Positions 7,615 through 15,703 of a DNA stretch of 64,000 nt are shown in pieces. Within the stretch, counting starts at the first letter, position 1. Each line of letters begins with the position of its first letter. A model generated the notes under the pieces. The model searched no databases, was not told the DNA's origin, and saw nothing but the letters and a program-made list of their open reading frames with translations. Origin of the DNA: Aliidongia sp035943795 (GTDB lineage Bacteria > Pseudomonadota > Alphaproteobacteria > ATCC43930 > CGMCC-115725); NCBI RefSeq assembly GCF_035943795.1, contig NZ_DASZBY010000083.1, forward strand, positions 1 to 64,000, written 5' to 3'. The position numbers and the translations under genes are program-made.

Positions 7615-9018
7615 ATGGTCGCCGTCTCGTCGCTCGGCTTTTCCGTGTACGAACAATACACGTCGAATACAAATGCCGATGGATCGACCAGTCAAACGGG
7701 CGCGCTAGAGGCCGGAGTCACCGTCGGAACCGACGATGGCTCGCAATATGGCTCCGCCATCGTGCTGGACATCAAACAGAAACCGGCCTCCGATATCCTC
7801 AAGGCCGGCCTGCGCGCGGTCAACACGCTGACCCAGGTTGCAAATTACGCGCGCACCCAGGCGCCGAAGGATGCGGCCGCCAGCCGCCTGGCCCAGGCGA
7901 TCCAGGAATTGCGCGCGCTCAATCTGGTCGGTGGCGGCCTGCGGGCCGTGCAGGAAGCCGTCCGGATCGCTCAGGATATCGCGGGTGCCGTGCGCGACCT
8001 GGCGTCCGCCGAACAGGCGATCGCCCAGGACGGTGGCTCTGGTGGCATTTCCGACGCCGCCGGTGCCGGTGCGGCCGAGGCGGCGGCAGCCAGCGCCGCC
8101 GCACTCGGCGGCGGTGCCACGCCGGCGACCCCTGCAAGCCAATCCGGCGGCACGGCATCCGGCGGCACGGCCGGCTCCGGCGCCAAATCGACACCGGCCG
8201 CCGTCGAGGCCGGCTATTCCGGCCAGGTCGGCAATGCCGTGACCGGCCTGATCGCCGGTGAGGCGGGTCTCGGCACCGGGGCATCGGCCGATCACAAGGT
8301 CACCTCCGGTCTCGCGCAGGCGATCGTGGCGCAGTTGCAGTCGAGCGGACTGCCGGTCAACGGCTCCACCCTGGTCAAGGCGTTGCAGGATCTGATCGCG
8401 AACCCGCTGCGAGGCGCCCAGGAACTGCAGGAGAGCGCCAAGCAGGCCGGGCTCAACGTCAGGGTCTCGACCTCGCTCGACGTCAAGAATACCCTGACCG
8501 ATCCGCGTAGCGCCGCCGCTTCCGGGGTTTCCGCCGGCGCGGCGGCCGCCGCGATCGACGATCCCTACGACGAGCTGATCAAGGATGCCGTCGCAGCCCT
8601 GGCCGCGATCGGCAAAGGCCTGAAGAAGGCGCTGCCGCCGCTGCTGAACTCGCCCAATAAACGGATCGCGCACGAAGCCCGCAAGGCGCAGGACAAGTTC
8701 GCCCAGGCCGTCGTCGACACGGTGGAATCGATCGGCGGCTATTACAGCGCCAAGGGCGAGATCGAGGCGAACGGCGGCAGCGACGGGACGCCCAGCCCGG
8801 CGACCAGGGCACAGATCGATGCCGCGGACGCAGTCATCAACGGCCCGAACGAAGGCAACGACCAGGGCGGCACGGTCGCCGGCGATGCCGGTGTGAGCGG
8901 TGCCGATACCCAACTGGGCAACGCGGCGATCGGCGACGACGGCGCCGCGACGATTGCCGCCGGCTCGACCGCCGGCACGTCGATCGGCATCCATGTCAGC
9001 GTGAACATCGAGGTCTGA
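7615..9018 (+). CDS. unrecognised Ala/Gly-rich protein between MBOAT and SGNH acyltransferase genes
   Basis: A 467-residue protein I do not recognise. It has no signal peptide or membrane segment. The N-terminus is polar (Ser/Thr/Asn/Gly-rich, to about residue 55). It is followed by Ala-rich amphipathic stretches (about 60-130), a Gly/Ala/Ser/Thr low-complexity linker (about 140-200), a second mixed region with a basic patch KGLKKALPPLLNSPNKR (about 335), and a Gly/Ala/Asp/Asn-rich tail ending in alternating beta-type residues (IGIHVSVNIEV). Codon usage looks like that of its neighbours. An AGAGGGA ribosome site precedes the ATG. Its position suggests a role with the flanking O-acylation proteins, but this is inference. 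Confidence 0.8.
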   Translation: MVAVSSLGFSVYEQYTSNTNADGSTSQTGALEAGVTVGTDDGSQYGSAIVLDIKQKPASDILKAGLRAVNTLTQVANYARTQAPKDAAASRLAQAIQELRALNLVGGGLRAVQEAVRIAQDIAGAVRDLASAEQAIAQDGGSGGISDAAGAGAAEAAAASAAALGGGATPATPASQSGGTASGGTAGSGAKSTPAAVEAGYSGQVGNAVTGLIAGEAGLGTGASADHKVTSGLAQAIVAQLQSSGLPVNGSTLVKALQDLIANPLRGAQELQESAKQAGLNVRVSTSLDVKNTLTDPRSAAASGVSAGAAAAAIDDPYDELIKDAVAALAAIGKGLKKALPPLLNSPNKRIAHEARKAQDKFAQAVVDTVESIGGYYSAKGEIEANGGSDGTPSPATRAQIDAADAVINGPNEGNDQGGTVAGDAGVSGADTQLGNAAIGDDGAATIAAGSTAGTSIGIHVSVNIEV

Positions 9019-9057
9019 CGCCCGGGCGCCGATGGCGGCGCGGCTGGAAACCTGCTA

Positions 9058-10152
9058 TTGCCGGTCGAGCTTCTTGCCGTCGCCAGGGTCGTCCGCTTGC
9101 ATCAACGCTATGCCTTCCTGCTGATCCTGTTCTCACTGATCCTGGCAGCCGGCCTCGCCCTCTATGGACGCTCGTTCGAACCGCTGTCCGGTGACCTGAC
9201 CCGTATCGGCTGGCGCAGCGAGAACGACTTCGGCTGGACCCGGCCGGAAGAGCATTTCGATCCGCTGGCCGCCAAGCTGGGCAATCTCGACGTCCCCTAT
9301 GACGTGGTCGCGATCGGCGACAGCTTCACCGGCGAATCGCCGTGGCACCCCGGCACGACCTGGCCGCATTTCCTGGCCCATGACACCGGGCTCAAGGTTG
9401 CTATTTTCGACAGCGACGACGACATGGTCGGCCGCCTGCTGGCCAGCGACCGTTTCCGGTCCGACCCGCCGGCCGTGGTGATCTACGAGATCGTCGAACG
9501 CAACCTGGTGCCCAACCACCGTAGCCGGCCGGCCGACGCCTGCCCGGACGCGATCGCGCAGCCGGCCGTCACCCTGACGCCGGGTCCGCCGACGGCATCG
9601 CCCGTTCCGGTGACGCGTCCGACCGCGCGCGCCTGGACCGACTGGCCGGCGTCCTATGCCGCCGCCTACCTGACGCAGAACCTGCGCCGGCGGATCATGG
9701 GGCGCGAGACGACCAATTCCGTCGAATTGGACCTGACCCGGGGCGGGCTGTTCTCCAGCCGGGCCGATCGCGAATTGCTGGTCTATGGCGAGGATTTCAA
9801 CAAGCTCGGCTGGACCGAAGCGGATTGGCGGGGTGCGGCCTGCAATCTGCTGCGGATGCAGGCGCGGGTCGAGGCCAACGGCAAGACCCTGTTCGTCGCC
9901 ATGGTGGCGCCCGACAAGCTTACCGCCTATGGGCCGTTCCTGGCGGCCCCGCAATTCCGGCGGATCTCGCGGCTCGACCTGCTCGCCCAATACCCGGCGC
10001 TCAACCTGGTGCGGTTCGACCGGGATTTCGACCCGACCGACCATGTCGACCTGTACCTGCCGAACGATACCCATTGGTCGACGACTGGCCATCGCCTCGC
10101 GGCCCGTCTGGTCGAGCGGTTGCTGATCGCCAAGGGTGCGCTGCCGCCGTGA
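9058..10152 (+). CDS. SGNH-type acyltransferase/hydrolase, AlgX/AlgJ-like
   Basis: About 364 residues with one N-terminal membrane anchor (YAFLLILFSLILAAGLALYG) and a periplasmic SGNH domain. The block I serine is in AIGDSFTGE, and the catalytic Asp-His pair is in NDTHWSTTGH near the C-terminus, the arrangement seen in AlgJ/AlgX polysaccharide O-acetyltransferases. It probably receives acyl groups from the MBOAT protein encoded upstream. The start is uncertain: TTG at 9058 is the longest option and TTG at 9097, just before the anchor, is equally plausible. It is convergent with the hxlR gene, 3 bp apart. Confidence 0.82.
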   Translation: MPVELLAVARVVRLHQRYAFLLILFSLILAAGLALYGRSFEPLSGDLTRIGWRSENDFGWTRPEEHFDPLAAKLGNLDVPYDVVAIGDSFTGESPWHPGTTWPHFLAHDTGLKVAIFDSDDDMVGRLLASDRFRSDPPAVVIYEIVERNLVPNHRSRPADACPDAIAQPAVTLTPGPPTASPVPVTRPTARAWTDWPASYAAAYLTQNLRRRIMGRETTNSVELDLTRGGLFSSRADRELLVYGEDFNKLGWTEADWRGAACNLLRMQARVEANGKTLFVAMVAPDKLTAYGPFLAAPQFRRISRLDLLAQYPALNLVRFDRDFDPTDHVDLYLPNDTHWSTTGHRLAARLVERLLIAKGALPP

Positions 10153-10155
10153 GTC

Positions 10156-10524
10156 TTATTCCGCTCGCGCGTCGTAGGCCGATCGGGCGGCCAGGATGGT
10201 CGGGCGGTTCTTCAGCGCCCATTCGCCCATTCCCTGCAGCATCGTAATCAGGGTCTGTCCCAGGTCGGTCAGTTCGTAATCGACCCGCGGCGGGACCGTG
10301 GGGAATACCGTCCGCGTCACGAGGCCGTCCCGCTCAAGCCCGCGCAGCGTCAAGGTCAGCATGCGCTGGGAAATGCCGTTGATGCCCCGTTTCAACTCGT
10401 TGAAGCGCATCGGGCCGCCCGACAGCATGCGCACGATGAACACGGTCCATTTGTCGCCGATCCGCGCCAGCACGTCGCCGACGAGCCGGCAATTCGAAGG
10501 CTCATGATTGTTCCCTAGGCTCAC
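10156..10524 (-). CDS. HxlR family transcriptional regulator
   Basis: A 122-residue single-domain winged-helix regulator. It carries the HxlR signature: an N-terminal cysteine (SNCRLVGDVLARIGDKW), MRFNELKRGINGISQRMLT as the recognition region, and the wing VPPRVDYELTDLG. Members commonly sense reactive electrophiles or quinones through that cysteine. It is divergent from an azoreductase gene with a perfect operator-like palindrome between them, so it most likely controls that gene and itself. Confidence 0.92.
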   Translation of the reverse strand: MSLGNNHEPSNCRLVGDVLARIGDKWTVFIVRMLSGGPMRFNELKRGINGISQRMLTLTLRGLERDGLVTRTVFPTVPPRVDYELTDLGQTLITMLQGMGEWALKNRPTILAARSAYDARAE

Positions 10525-10571
10525 GAATGTGCCTCCTTGCGCGGTTCCGGGCCAGTCATCAATTTAGCCCC

Positions 10572-10588
10572 AGTCACAAAATGTGACT
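10572..10588. promoter_or_regulatory. HxlR operator candidate (perfect inverted repeat)
   Basis: AGTCACA, a 3-bp AAA spacer, then TGTGACT form a perfect 7-3-7 palindrome in the 98-bp divergent region between hxlR and azoR, 34 bp upstream of azoR. HxlR dimers bind short inverted repeats of this kind in front of the oxidoreductase genes they repress. Another CAGTCA copy occurs near 10551. Confidence 0.65.
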
Positions 10589-10622
10589 ACCTCCCCTTCC
10601 TGTCAACGCAAGGCTGTTCCCC

Positions 10623-11234
10623 ATGAGCCAGATCCTTTACGTCACGGCGAGCGCACGCGGCGCCGCCTCCCACTCGACCCAGGTCGCAACCGCCCTGGTC
10701 GCCAAGCTGCAGGCCGAACGGCCGGACGCCACGCTGGTCACCCATGATTTCGCGACCAATCCCCTGCCCCATGTCGGTGAGGATTACGTGCTGGGCCGCA
10801 CGCTGGCGCCCGAGCTGCGCAGCCCGACCCAAGCGAGCGCCGTCGCGGCCTCCGACGCGCTGATCGCCGAGTTGTTCGCGACCGACGTCATCGTCATCGC
10901 GACGCCGATGTATAATTTCGGCATCCCCTCGACCCTCAAGGCCTGGATCGACCATCTGGTGCGCGTCGGGCATACGTTCGCCTATGGCGCCAACGGGGCC
11001 GAGGGTCTGGTCAAGGGCAAGAAGGTGTACATCGTCGCGGCGCGGGGCGGCCTGTATCTGGAAGGCCCGATGACCGCCTATAATTTCCAGGACGCATATT
11101 TGAAGACGGTGCTGGGCTTCATCGGCATCACCGACGTCGAGGTGATCCCGGTCGAAGGCATTTCCTTCGGTCCGGAGGCCGCCGAGAAGTCGGTCGCCGC
11201 TGCGCTGGGCCAGGTCTCCGCGCTCGCGGCCTGA
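10623..11234 (+). CDS. azoR: FMN-dependent NADH-azoreductase
   Basis: A 203-residue flavodoxin-like quinone/azo reductase of AzoR length. The phosphate-binding loop for FMN is in TASARGAASHSTQV, and the flavin-contacting signature MYNFGIPSTLKAWIDH with RVGHTF follows. It reduces quinones and azo compounds by two electrons at the expense of NADH. The divergent HxlR regulator and the palindrome between them suggest induction by electrophilic quinones. It is monocistronic and is followed by an 18-bp palindrome. Confidence 0.92.
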   Translation: MSQILYVTASARGAASHSTQVATALVAKLQAERPDATLVTHDFATNPLPHVGEDYVLGRTLAPELRSPTQASAVAASDALIAELFATDVIVIATPMYNFGIPSTLKAWIDHLVRVGHTFAYGANGAEGLVKGKKVYIVAARGGLYLEGPMTAYNFQDAYLKTVLGFIGITDVEVIPVEGISFGPEAAEKSVAAALGQVSALAA

Positions 11235-11249
11235 CCCGAACGAACGCGA

Positions 11250-11267
11250 GCCCGGCCATGGCCGGGC
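11250..11267. terminator. palindromic hairpin between convergent azoR and ilvE
   Basis: An 18-bp perfect palindrome (GCCCGGCCA and its complement) lies midway between the stop codons of azoR (+) and ilvE (-). It could form a strong hairpin on either transcript. No U-tract follows, so intrinsic termination is uncertain; it may act only as an RNA 3'-end stabiliser. Confidence 0.4.
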
Positions 11268-11283
11268 CCGCATTCCGTGGGCG

Positions 11284-12357
11284 CTACTTCAGGACGACCG
11301 GCTTGGTCCAGTCGTGAGCGTCGTTGGTCTCGCCATACTGGATGCCGACGATCGCGTCATACAGCTTCTGGGTAAGGGCGCCCGTCTTGCCGCCGTTGAT
11401 GACGATCTTCTGGCCGCGATAGCCCAGTTCGCCGACCGGCGAGACGACCGCTGCCGTGCCCGTGCCCCACATTTCCTTGAGCGTGCCGGCCTCGGCCGCC
11501 GCCAGCACTTCATCGATCGAGACCTGACGCTCCGAAACCCTCAGGCCCCAGTCGCGCATCAGGGTCAGGATCGAATCGCGGGTGACGCCGGCCAGGATCG
11601 AGCCGTTCAGCGGCGGTGTGATCACTTCGTCGCCGATCTGGACCATGATGTTCATGGTGCCGACCTCGTCCAGGTACTTGTGATGGACGCCGTCGAGCCA
11701 CAGCACCTGGGTATAGCCGGCCTTCTTCGCGACCTCGGCGCCATAGAGGCTGGCCGCATAGTTCGCCGCCGTCTTGGCCGCTCCCGTGCCGCCCGGCACC
11801 GCGCGGACATATTCGTCGGTCGCCAGGATCTTCACCGGGTTCATACCCTCGGCATAGTACGGGCCGACCGGCGACAGGATCAGGTAGTAGCTGTAGCGCT
11901 TGGACGGGCGCACGCCCAGGAACGCTTCCGACGCGAACACGAACGGACGCAGGTACAAGGACGTGCCCGGCTTGGACGGAACCCAGGCCTGGTCGACCTC
12001 GATCAGTTTGTCGAAGGATTCCAGCACCAGCTCGACGTCGAGCTGGGGAATGCACAGCCGCTCGCACGAAATGTTCAGCCGTTCGGCATGCTTGCGCGGA
12101 CGGAACAGGCGGATCGTGCCGTCCTTGCCGCGGTAGGCCTTCGACCCGTCGAACACGGCCTGGGCGTAATGCAGCACCGAGGCGGCCGGATCCATCGAAA
12201 ACGGGGCGTAGGGCACGATGCGCGGATCGTGCCAGCCTTTGCCGTCCTCATAATCCATGACGAACATGTGGTCGGTGAACACCGTGCCGAAGGTCAGGCT
12301 GTCGTCAGACGGGCGCGGCTTAGGCTGGGTCGTGCGGGTGATGGCGATATTGGTCAT
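11284..12357 (-). CDS. ilvE: branched-chain amino acid aminotransferase
   Basis: A 357-residue PLP fold type IV transaminase, of the longer class with YLRPFVFASE and the motif EVGTMNIMV. It interconverts Leu/Ile/Val with their 2-oxo acids. The PLP lysine lies in GTGAAKTAANYAAS. The start at 12357 (MTNIAITRTTQ) fits the family length; the open frame continues upstream without homology. It stands alone, preceded by a LysR gene on the same strand about 100 bp away, with no other branched-chain genes nearby. Confidence 0.93.
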   Translation of the reverse strand: MTNIAITRTTQPKPRPSDDSLTFGTVFTDHMFVMDYEDGKGWHDPRIVPYAPFSMDPAASVLHYAQAVFDGSKAYRGKDGTIRLFRPRKHAERLNISCERLCIPQLDVELVLESFDKLIEVDQAWVPSKPGTSLYLRPFVFASEAFLGVRPSKRYSYYLILSPVGPYYAEGMNPVKILATDEYVRAVPGGTGAAKTAANYAASLYGAEVAKKAGYTQVLWLDGVHHKYLDEVGTMNIMVQIGDEVITPPLNGSILAGVTRDSILTLMRDWGLRVSERQVSIDEVLAAAEAGTLKEMWGTGTAAVVSPVGELGYRGQKIVINGGKTGALTQKLYDAIVGIQYGETNDAHDWTKPVVLK

Positions 12358-12461
12358 CGACGTGCGGTCTCCTGGTCCCCAAAATCTCGTTGCCGGCATC
12401 GAAGAGGCGGCCGTTCCCGGCATCATGGCACCGCCGGTGGCGAATCCGTGTTGATCTTCGC

Positions 12462-13409
12462 TCAATCCGGCATCGACTTCTTGGATGGGGTTGCCGCTGG
12501 AGCCAGGCCCTGGTCCCAATAGGGTTCCTTGCCGATCCGTTCGGCCAGGAAGTCGGTGAACAGCCGGACGCGGGCCGCCAGGTTGCGGGTCGGCGGATAG
12601 ACCGCATGGATGGCGCCGTCCTTGGTCGGCCAATCGGCGAGAACGCGCACGAGTTGCCCCCTGGCGATCGGGCAACCGACCAGGAAGCTCGGCAGGATCG
12701 CAACGCCCTGCCCGGCAAGGACCGCGGCCAGGATCAGGTCGCCGTTGTTGGTAACGAGCCGGCCGCGCACGTTGACCGGCACCCACTCGCCGTCGATCAG
12801 GAACGGCCAAGAGTCCGGGCGATGGCTGCCGGAATAGAGCACGCATTCATGGCGCTCCAGCTGCTCCGGTCGGGTCGGCGTGCCATGGCGGTCGAGATAG
12901 TCCTGGGTGGCGCAGCAGATCGTGAGCGACGGCGCCAGGCGCCGGGCGATCAGCGAGGAATCCGGCAGGCGGCCGATGCGCAAGGCCATGTCCCAGCCGC
13001 CGGCGACCAGATCCAGGTGCCGGTCGTCCAGATCGATATGCACCTCGAGCGCCGGGTGCGCCGCCATGAATTCGAAGATCGCCGGCTGCAGGTGCATGAG
13101 CGCGAAGCTCAACGGGGCCGCGATGCGCAAGGCACCGCGCAGCTCCGTGCCGTGACGCGTCGCCCGCTCCTCCGCCTCCGCCGCCTCGCCCAGCGCGCGT
13201 TCGGCGCCGGTGAGGAAGCCTGCCCCCGCCTCGGTCAGCGACAGGCGCCGGGTGGTGCGGTTGATCAGACGCACGCCAAGCCGCGCTTCCAGGTCGGCGA
13301 CCCGCTGGCTGACGATCGATTTGGACAGGCCCAGCCGCTGGGCGGCCGCGGTGAAGCTCCGCGCCTCCGCCGTGCGGACGAAGGCCTGCATTTCCTCGAA
13401 ACGCCCCAT
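12462..13409 (-). CDS. LysR family transcriptional regulator (divergent to wrbA)
   Basis: A 315-residue LTTR. The winged helix-turn-helix is at residues 1-65 (FTAAAQRLGLSKSIVSQRV), followed by an effector domain with LRIAAPLSFALMHLQP, the strand opening of the CrgA/PA2206-type LTTR subgroup. The start is taken at MGRFEEMQAF; an upstream in-frame start would add an unusual tail. It is divergent from wrbA, which it probably regulates along with itself. CCGGAA repeats lie between the two genes. Confidence 0.9.
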   Translation of the reverse strand: MGRFEEMQAFVRTAEARSFTAAAQRLGLSKSIVSQRVADLEARLGVRLINRTTRRLSLTEAGAGFLTGAERALGEAAEAEERATRHGTELRGALRIAAPLSFALMHLQPAIFEFMAAHPALEVHIDLDDRHLDLVAGGWDMALRIGRLPDSSLIARRLAPSLTICCATQDYLDRHGTPTRPEQLERHECVLYSGSHRPDSWPFLIDGEWVPVNVRGRLVTNNGDLILAAVLAGQGVAILPSFLVGCPIARGQLVRVLADWPTKDGAIHAVYPPTRNLAARVRLFTDFLAERIGKEPYWDQGLAPAATPSKKSMPD

Positions 13410-13436
13410 GATTGGATCAACTCGCCGAACAGTGTG

Positions 13437-13462
13437 TTCCGGAACCAGCGGATTATCCGGAA
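13437..13462. promoter_or_regulatory. LysR-site candidate in the lysR-wrbA divergent region
   Basis: TTCCGGAA (13437-13444) and TCCGGAA (13456-13462) give an inverted arrangement TTCCGG-N14-CCGGAA in the 113-bp divergent promoter region, 60-86 bp upstream of wrbA. Spaced dyads of this size are typical LTTR binding regions. Assignment to the adjacent regulator is inference. Confidence 0.4.
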
Positions 13463-13522
13463 ATCGCAAACAGCCTACCTTCAGGGCGATGAATTTCCCA
13501 TCGCCGTTTCAGGAGCGATTCC

Positions 13523-14125
13523 ATGAGCAAGGTTCTGGTTCTCTACTACAGCAGCTACGGCCACATCGAGACCATGGCCGATGCCATCGCCGACGGCGCC
13601 CGTTCGGTTGCCGGCACCACGGTCGACATCAAGCGCGTGCCGGAACTGACGCCGCGCGAAATCGCCGAAAAGGCCCATTTCAAGCTCGACCAGAAGGCGC
13701 CGATCGCCACGGTCGACGAACTCGCCGGCTATGATGCCATCATCTTCGGCACGCCGACCCGGTTCGGCAACATGGCGGCCCAGATGCGCAACTTCCTCGA
13801 CCAGACCGGCGGGTTGTGGGCGAAGGGCGCGCTGATCGGCAAGGTCGGCAGCGTGTTCGTATCGACCGCGAGCCAGCATGGCGGCCAGGAGACGACCGCG
13901 ACCTCGTTCCATTCCACCCTGCTGCACCATGGCATGGTCATCGTCGGCGTGCCCTATTCCGAGCCGCGCCTGGTCGACAACAGCCAGGTCAGTGGCGGTA
14001 CGCCCTATGGCGCCTCGACCATCGCCAACGGCGACGGCTCGCGTCAGCCAAGCGAGAACGAGCTGGCGATCGCCCGGTTCCAGGGCGCCCATGTCGCCAA
14101 GATCGCGGCCAAGCTGGCGGCCTGA
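13523..14125 (+). CDS. wrbA: NAD(P)H:quinone oxidoreductase, WrbA type
   Basis: A 200-residue flavodoxin-like protein. FMN-binding and tetramer-forming WrbA features include LVLYYSSYGHIETMA at the start, GTPTRFGNMAAQMRNFLDQT, and STASQHGGQETT. It carries out two-electron reduction of quinones, giving oxidative-stress protection. A CAGGAGCG ribosome site precedes the ATG. It is transcribed divergently from a LysR regulator, and its 3' end is separated from the convergent SGNH gene by a strong hairpin. Confidence 0.93.
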   Translation: MSKVLVLYYSSYGHIETMADAIADGARSVAGTTVDIKRVPELTPREIAEKAHFKLDQKAPIATVDELAGYDAIIFGTPTRFGNMAAQMRNFLDQTGGLWAKGALIGKVGSVFVSTASQHGGQETTATSFHSTLLHHGMVIVGVPYSEPRLVDNSQVSGGTPYGASTIANGDGSRQPSENELAIARFQGAHVAKIAAKLAA

Positions 14126-14134
14126 CCGCAGGTC

Positions 14135-14160
14135 GGCCGGGATCCCCGCGGATCCCGGCC
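14135..14160. terminator. bidirectional hairpin between wrbA and the SGNH hydrolase gene
   Basis: GGCCGGGATCC (14135-14145) and GGATCCCGGCC (14150-14160) form a perfect 11-bp stem with a 4-nt loop, filling the 36-bp gap between two convergent stop codons. There is no clear U-tract, but position and stability suit a shared terminator. Confidence 0.6.
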
Positions 14161-14161
14161 G

Positions 14162-15406
14162 CTATTCCAGCAGCGCCTCCAGATCGATCGCCGCCGCCAT
14201 CGCCTGATAGCCGGCCCGGTTCGGATGCAGCCAGTCGCCCGGCCCGCCGATCGTGCTGTCCGGCACGAATTCGGCGCGCATGCCGCCCGTGGCCGGGTCC
14301 AGGATCGCCCGGTCGAAATCCGCAACCCCGTCGAACAGGTCGCTCTCGCGAATGAAGCCGTTAAGGCGCCGGCGCTTGGCATCCTGCCCGGCATCGCCAT
14401 GGGCGGGGCTGATGCTGCCGAGCGCCGTCACCGCGGTGGCGCCGATCACGCGCACGCCCGGGATATGGGCGCGCAGGCGGGCGATGCCCCGCGTCATGCC
14501 CTCGATGACCGCCTCGGCCGAGGCCTTGCCGTTCCCGCCGAAATCATTGATGCCTTCCAGCCAGATGACCGTCGTCACGCCCGACAGGCCGATCACGTCG
14601 CGATCCATTCGGTCGAGCGCCGACGGACCGCCCGGAAACGGTTGGGCATAGTCCGCCGGCCCAATTACTTGGTTGCCCCCGATGCCGGCATTTGCCACGG
14701 CGACATGCCGGATGCCCCGCGCCTGCAGGCGCCGCAGCAGAACATCGGGCCAGCGGTCGTCGCCATTCAAGGTCGAGCCGGTGCCATCGGTGATCGAATC
14801 GCCGAAGCAAACGATCAACCTGGTTTCCGCCGGGGCCGCCATGTCGACCGCGTCGAGGAAGAACCAGGACGTCGTGGTGAACGGGAATTCGAGCACCCCG
14901 TCAGAGGCGCCCCGCGCGCCGGCACCAGGCGCGGTCAGGTAGGACGTGGTCAATCCCTTGGCATGCCAGGTCATCGGGCCGCTTTCGCCCGCTACATGCA
15001 GGCTGACCGCCAGCCGGCGGCCGAGTAGCGCCGGATCGCCGGCACCGGCGACGAACGGCAGGTCGACCGGGTCGCTCCAGATCCAGTGGCGCGGCGGCAC
15101 CGTGACCGAACGCCCGCCCTCGAACGTCACCGGTCGATTGCTGCCCGGTTCCACCACCGAACCGGAGCGCTGCAGGCCGACATGCACACCGTCGAACGTT
15201 ACCGGGCGGACACCCAGCGCATTGGACAATCGCAGCCGGGCCCGCGGTCCCCACAGGCTCGGTCGAACCATCAGCCGAAAAGTCTGGTCGCGGGCGCCGA
15301 GCTCCGGATTGGGTAAGGCGAAGCGCAGGTCGGGCTGCGCCGACGGATTGCCGATCGGATAAGGGCCCTGCACGGACCCGGCCCAGCTCGTGACCCAATG
15401 AGCCAT
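14162..15406 (-). CDS. SGNH/GDSL hydrolase family protein
   Basis: A 414-residue GDSL lipase/esterase-type protein. The N-terminal roughly 180 residues look like a beta-sandwich (FRLMVRPSLWGPRARLRLSN). The C-terminal catalytic domain has block I VCFGDSITDG, block II Gly in ANAGIGGNQ, block III GINDFGG, and the Asp-His pair in GDWLHPNRAGY. No signal peptide is obvious at the chosen start (MAHWVTSWAGSV), which agrees with SGNH enzymes beginning at a WV(T/A)SW motif. The substrate, probably an O-acyl ester on a carbohydrate or similar molecule, is unknown. Confidence 0.88.
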   Translation of the reverse strand: MAHWVTSWAGSVQGPYPIGNPSAQPDLRFALPNPELGARDQTFRLMVRPSLWGPRARLRLSNALGVRPVTFDGVHVGLQRSGSVVEPGSNRPVTFEGGRSVTVPPRHWIWSDPVDLPFVAGAGDPALLGRRLAVSLHVAGESGPMTWHAKGLTTSYLTAPGAGARGASDGVLEFPFTTTSWFFLDAVDMAAPAETRLIVCFGDSITDGTGSTLNGDDRWPDVLLRRLQARGIRHVAVANAGIGGNQVIGPADYAQPFPGGPSALDRMDRDVIGLSGVTTVIWLEGINDFGGNGKASAEAVIEGMTRGIARLRAHIPGVRVIGATAVTALGSISPAHGDAGQDAKRRRLNGFIRESDLFDGVADFDRAILDPATGGMRAEFVPDSTIGGPGDWLHPNRAGYQAMAAAIDLEALLE

Positions 15407-15417
15407 TCGCGTGCAAT

Positions 15418-15431
15418 TCCTTCCGGAAGGA
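15418..15431. repeat. 14-bp palindrome at the SGNH gene ribosome site
   Basis: TCCTTCCGGAAGGA is a perfect palindrome 12 bp upstream of the SGNH start codon. On the minus strand it contains the GGAAGGA Shine-Dalgarno, so a short hairpin could hide the ribosome site, or the dyad may be a protein-binding site. Confidence 0.4.
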
Positions 15432-15470
15432 GTTTCACAAAACAACAAATTGCATATGTTAATATACTGC

Positions 15471-15499
15471 TTGACGGCTCGCCAACCACCGTCTAGCTT
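15471..15499 (+). promoter_or_regulatory. sigma-70 promoter of the SAM-II-controlled ABC operon
   Basis: TTGACG (15471-15476) and TAGCTT (15494-15499) have an ideal 17-bp spacer. The predicted start, near 15506, is at the first base of the riboswitch stem P1, which strengthens both calls. Confidence 0.7.
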
Positions 15500-15506
15500 T
15501 GTCCGA

Positions 15507-15562
15507 CAGCGCCGATTTGAGCAACAGCTTGCGGGCGCTTTACAAATGCAGCTAAAGCGAGG
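15507..15562 (+). promoter_or_regulatory. SAM-II riboswitch
   Basis: The region matches the SAM-II (metA) aptamer. Stem P1 is AGCGCC (15508-15513) with GGCGCT (15534-15539), a perfect 6-bp helix. The loop-side GATTTGA follows P1 5' strand. The TTGC in the P1 loop (15529-15532) can pair with GCAG (15548-15551) to form the H-type pseudoknot, and the conserved ATGCAGCTAAAG 3' segment is present. SAM-II aptamers bind S-adenosylmethionine and switch off sulfur or methionine genes. This one is followed by an intrinsic terminator, so control could be by premature termination. The family call rests on memory of the consensus, not a covariance search. Confidence 0.87.
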
Positions 15563-15568
15563 CGTCAC

Positions 15569-15600
15569 AACCGCCCCGGCAAAAGCTGCGGCGGTTTTTT
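15569..15600 (+). terminator. intrinsic terminator/attenuator downstream of the SAM-II aptamer
   Basis: AACCGCC (15569-15575) pairs perfectly with GGCGGTT (15590-15596). An inner CGGC/GCTG helix is closed by an AAAA loop, and the stem runs into six T residues. It lies between the aptamer and the first gene of the ABC operon, over 100 bp before the start codon, as expected for a riboswitch expression platform. Confidence 0.8.
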
Positions 15601-15703
15601 GTCGCCGCGGAGGACCTGTTCCCCCGACGAAAAGCCGTCCGTCCTTTGATCAAGGGGGCGCCGGCGATCGTCGCCGCGCCCCGTCCGAGAGGGTGCGTGC
15701 GTC

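Noticed and set aside
11250..11267. The azoR-ilvE palindrome as a definite rho-independent terminator
   Set aside because: No U-tract follows on either strand; listed with low confidence only.
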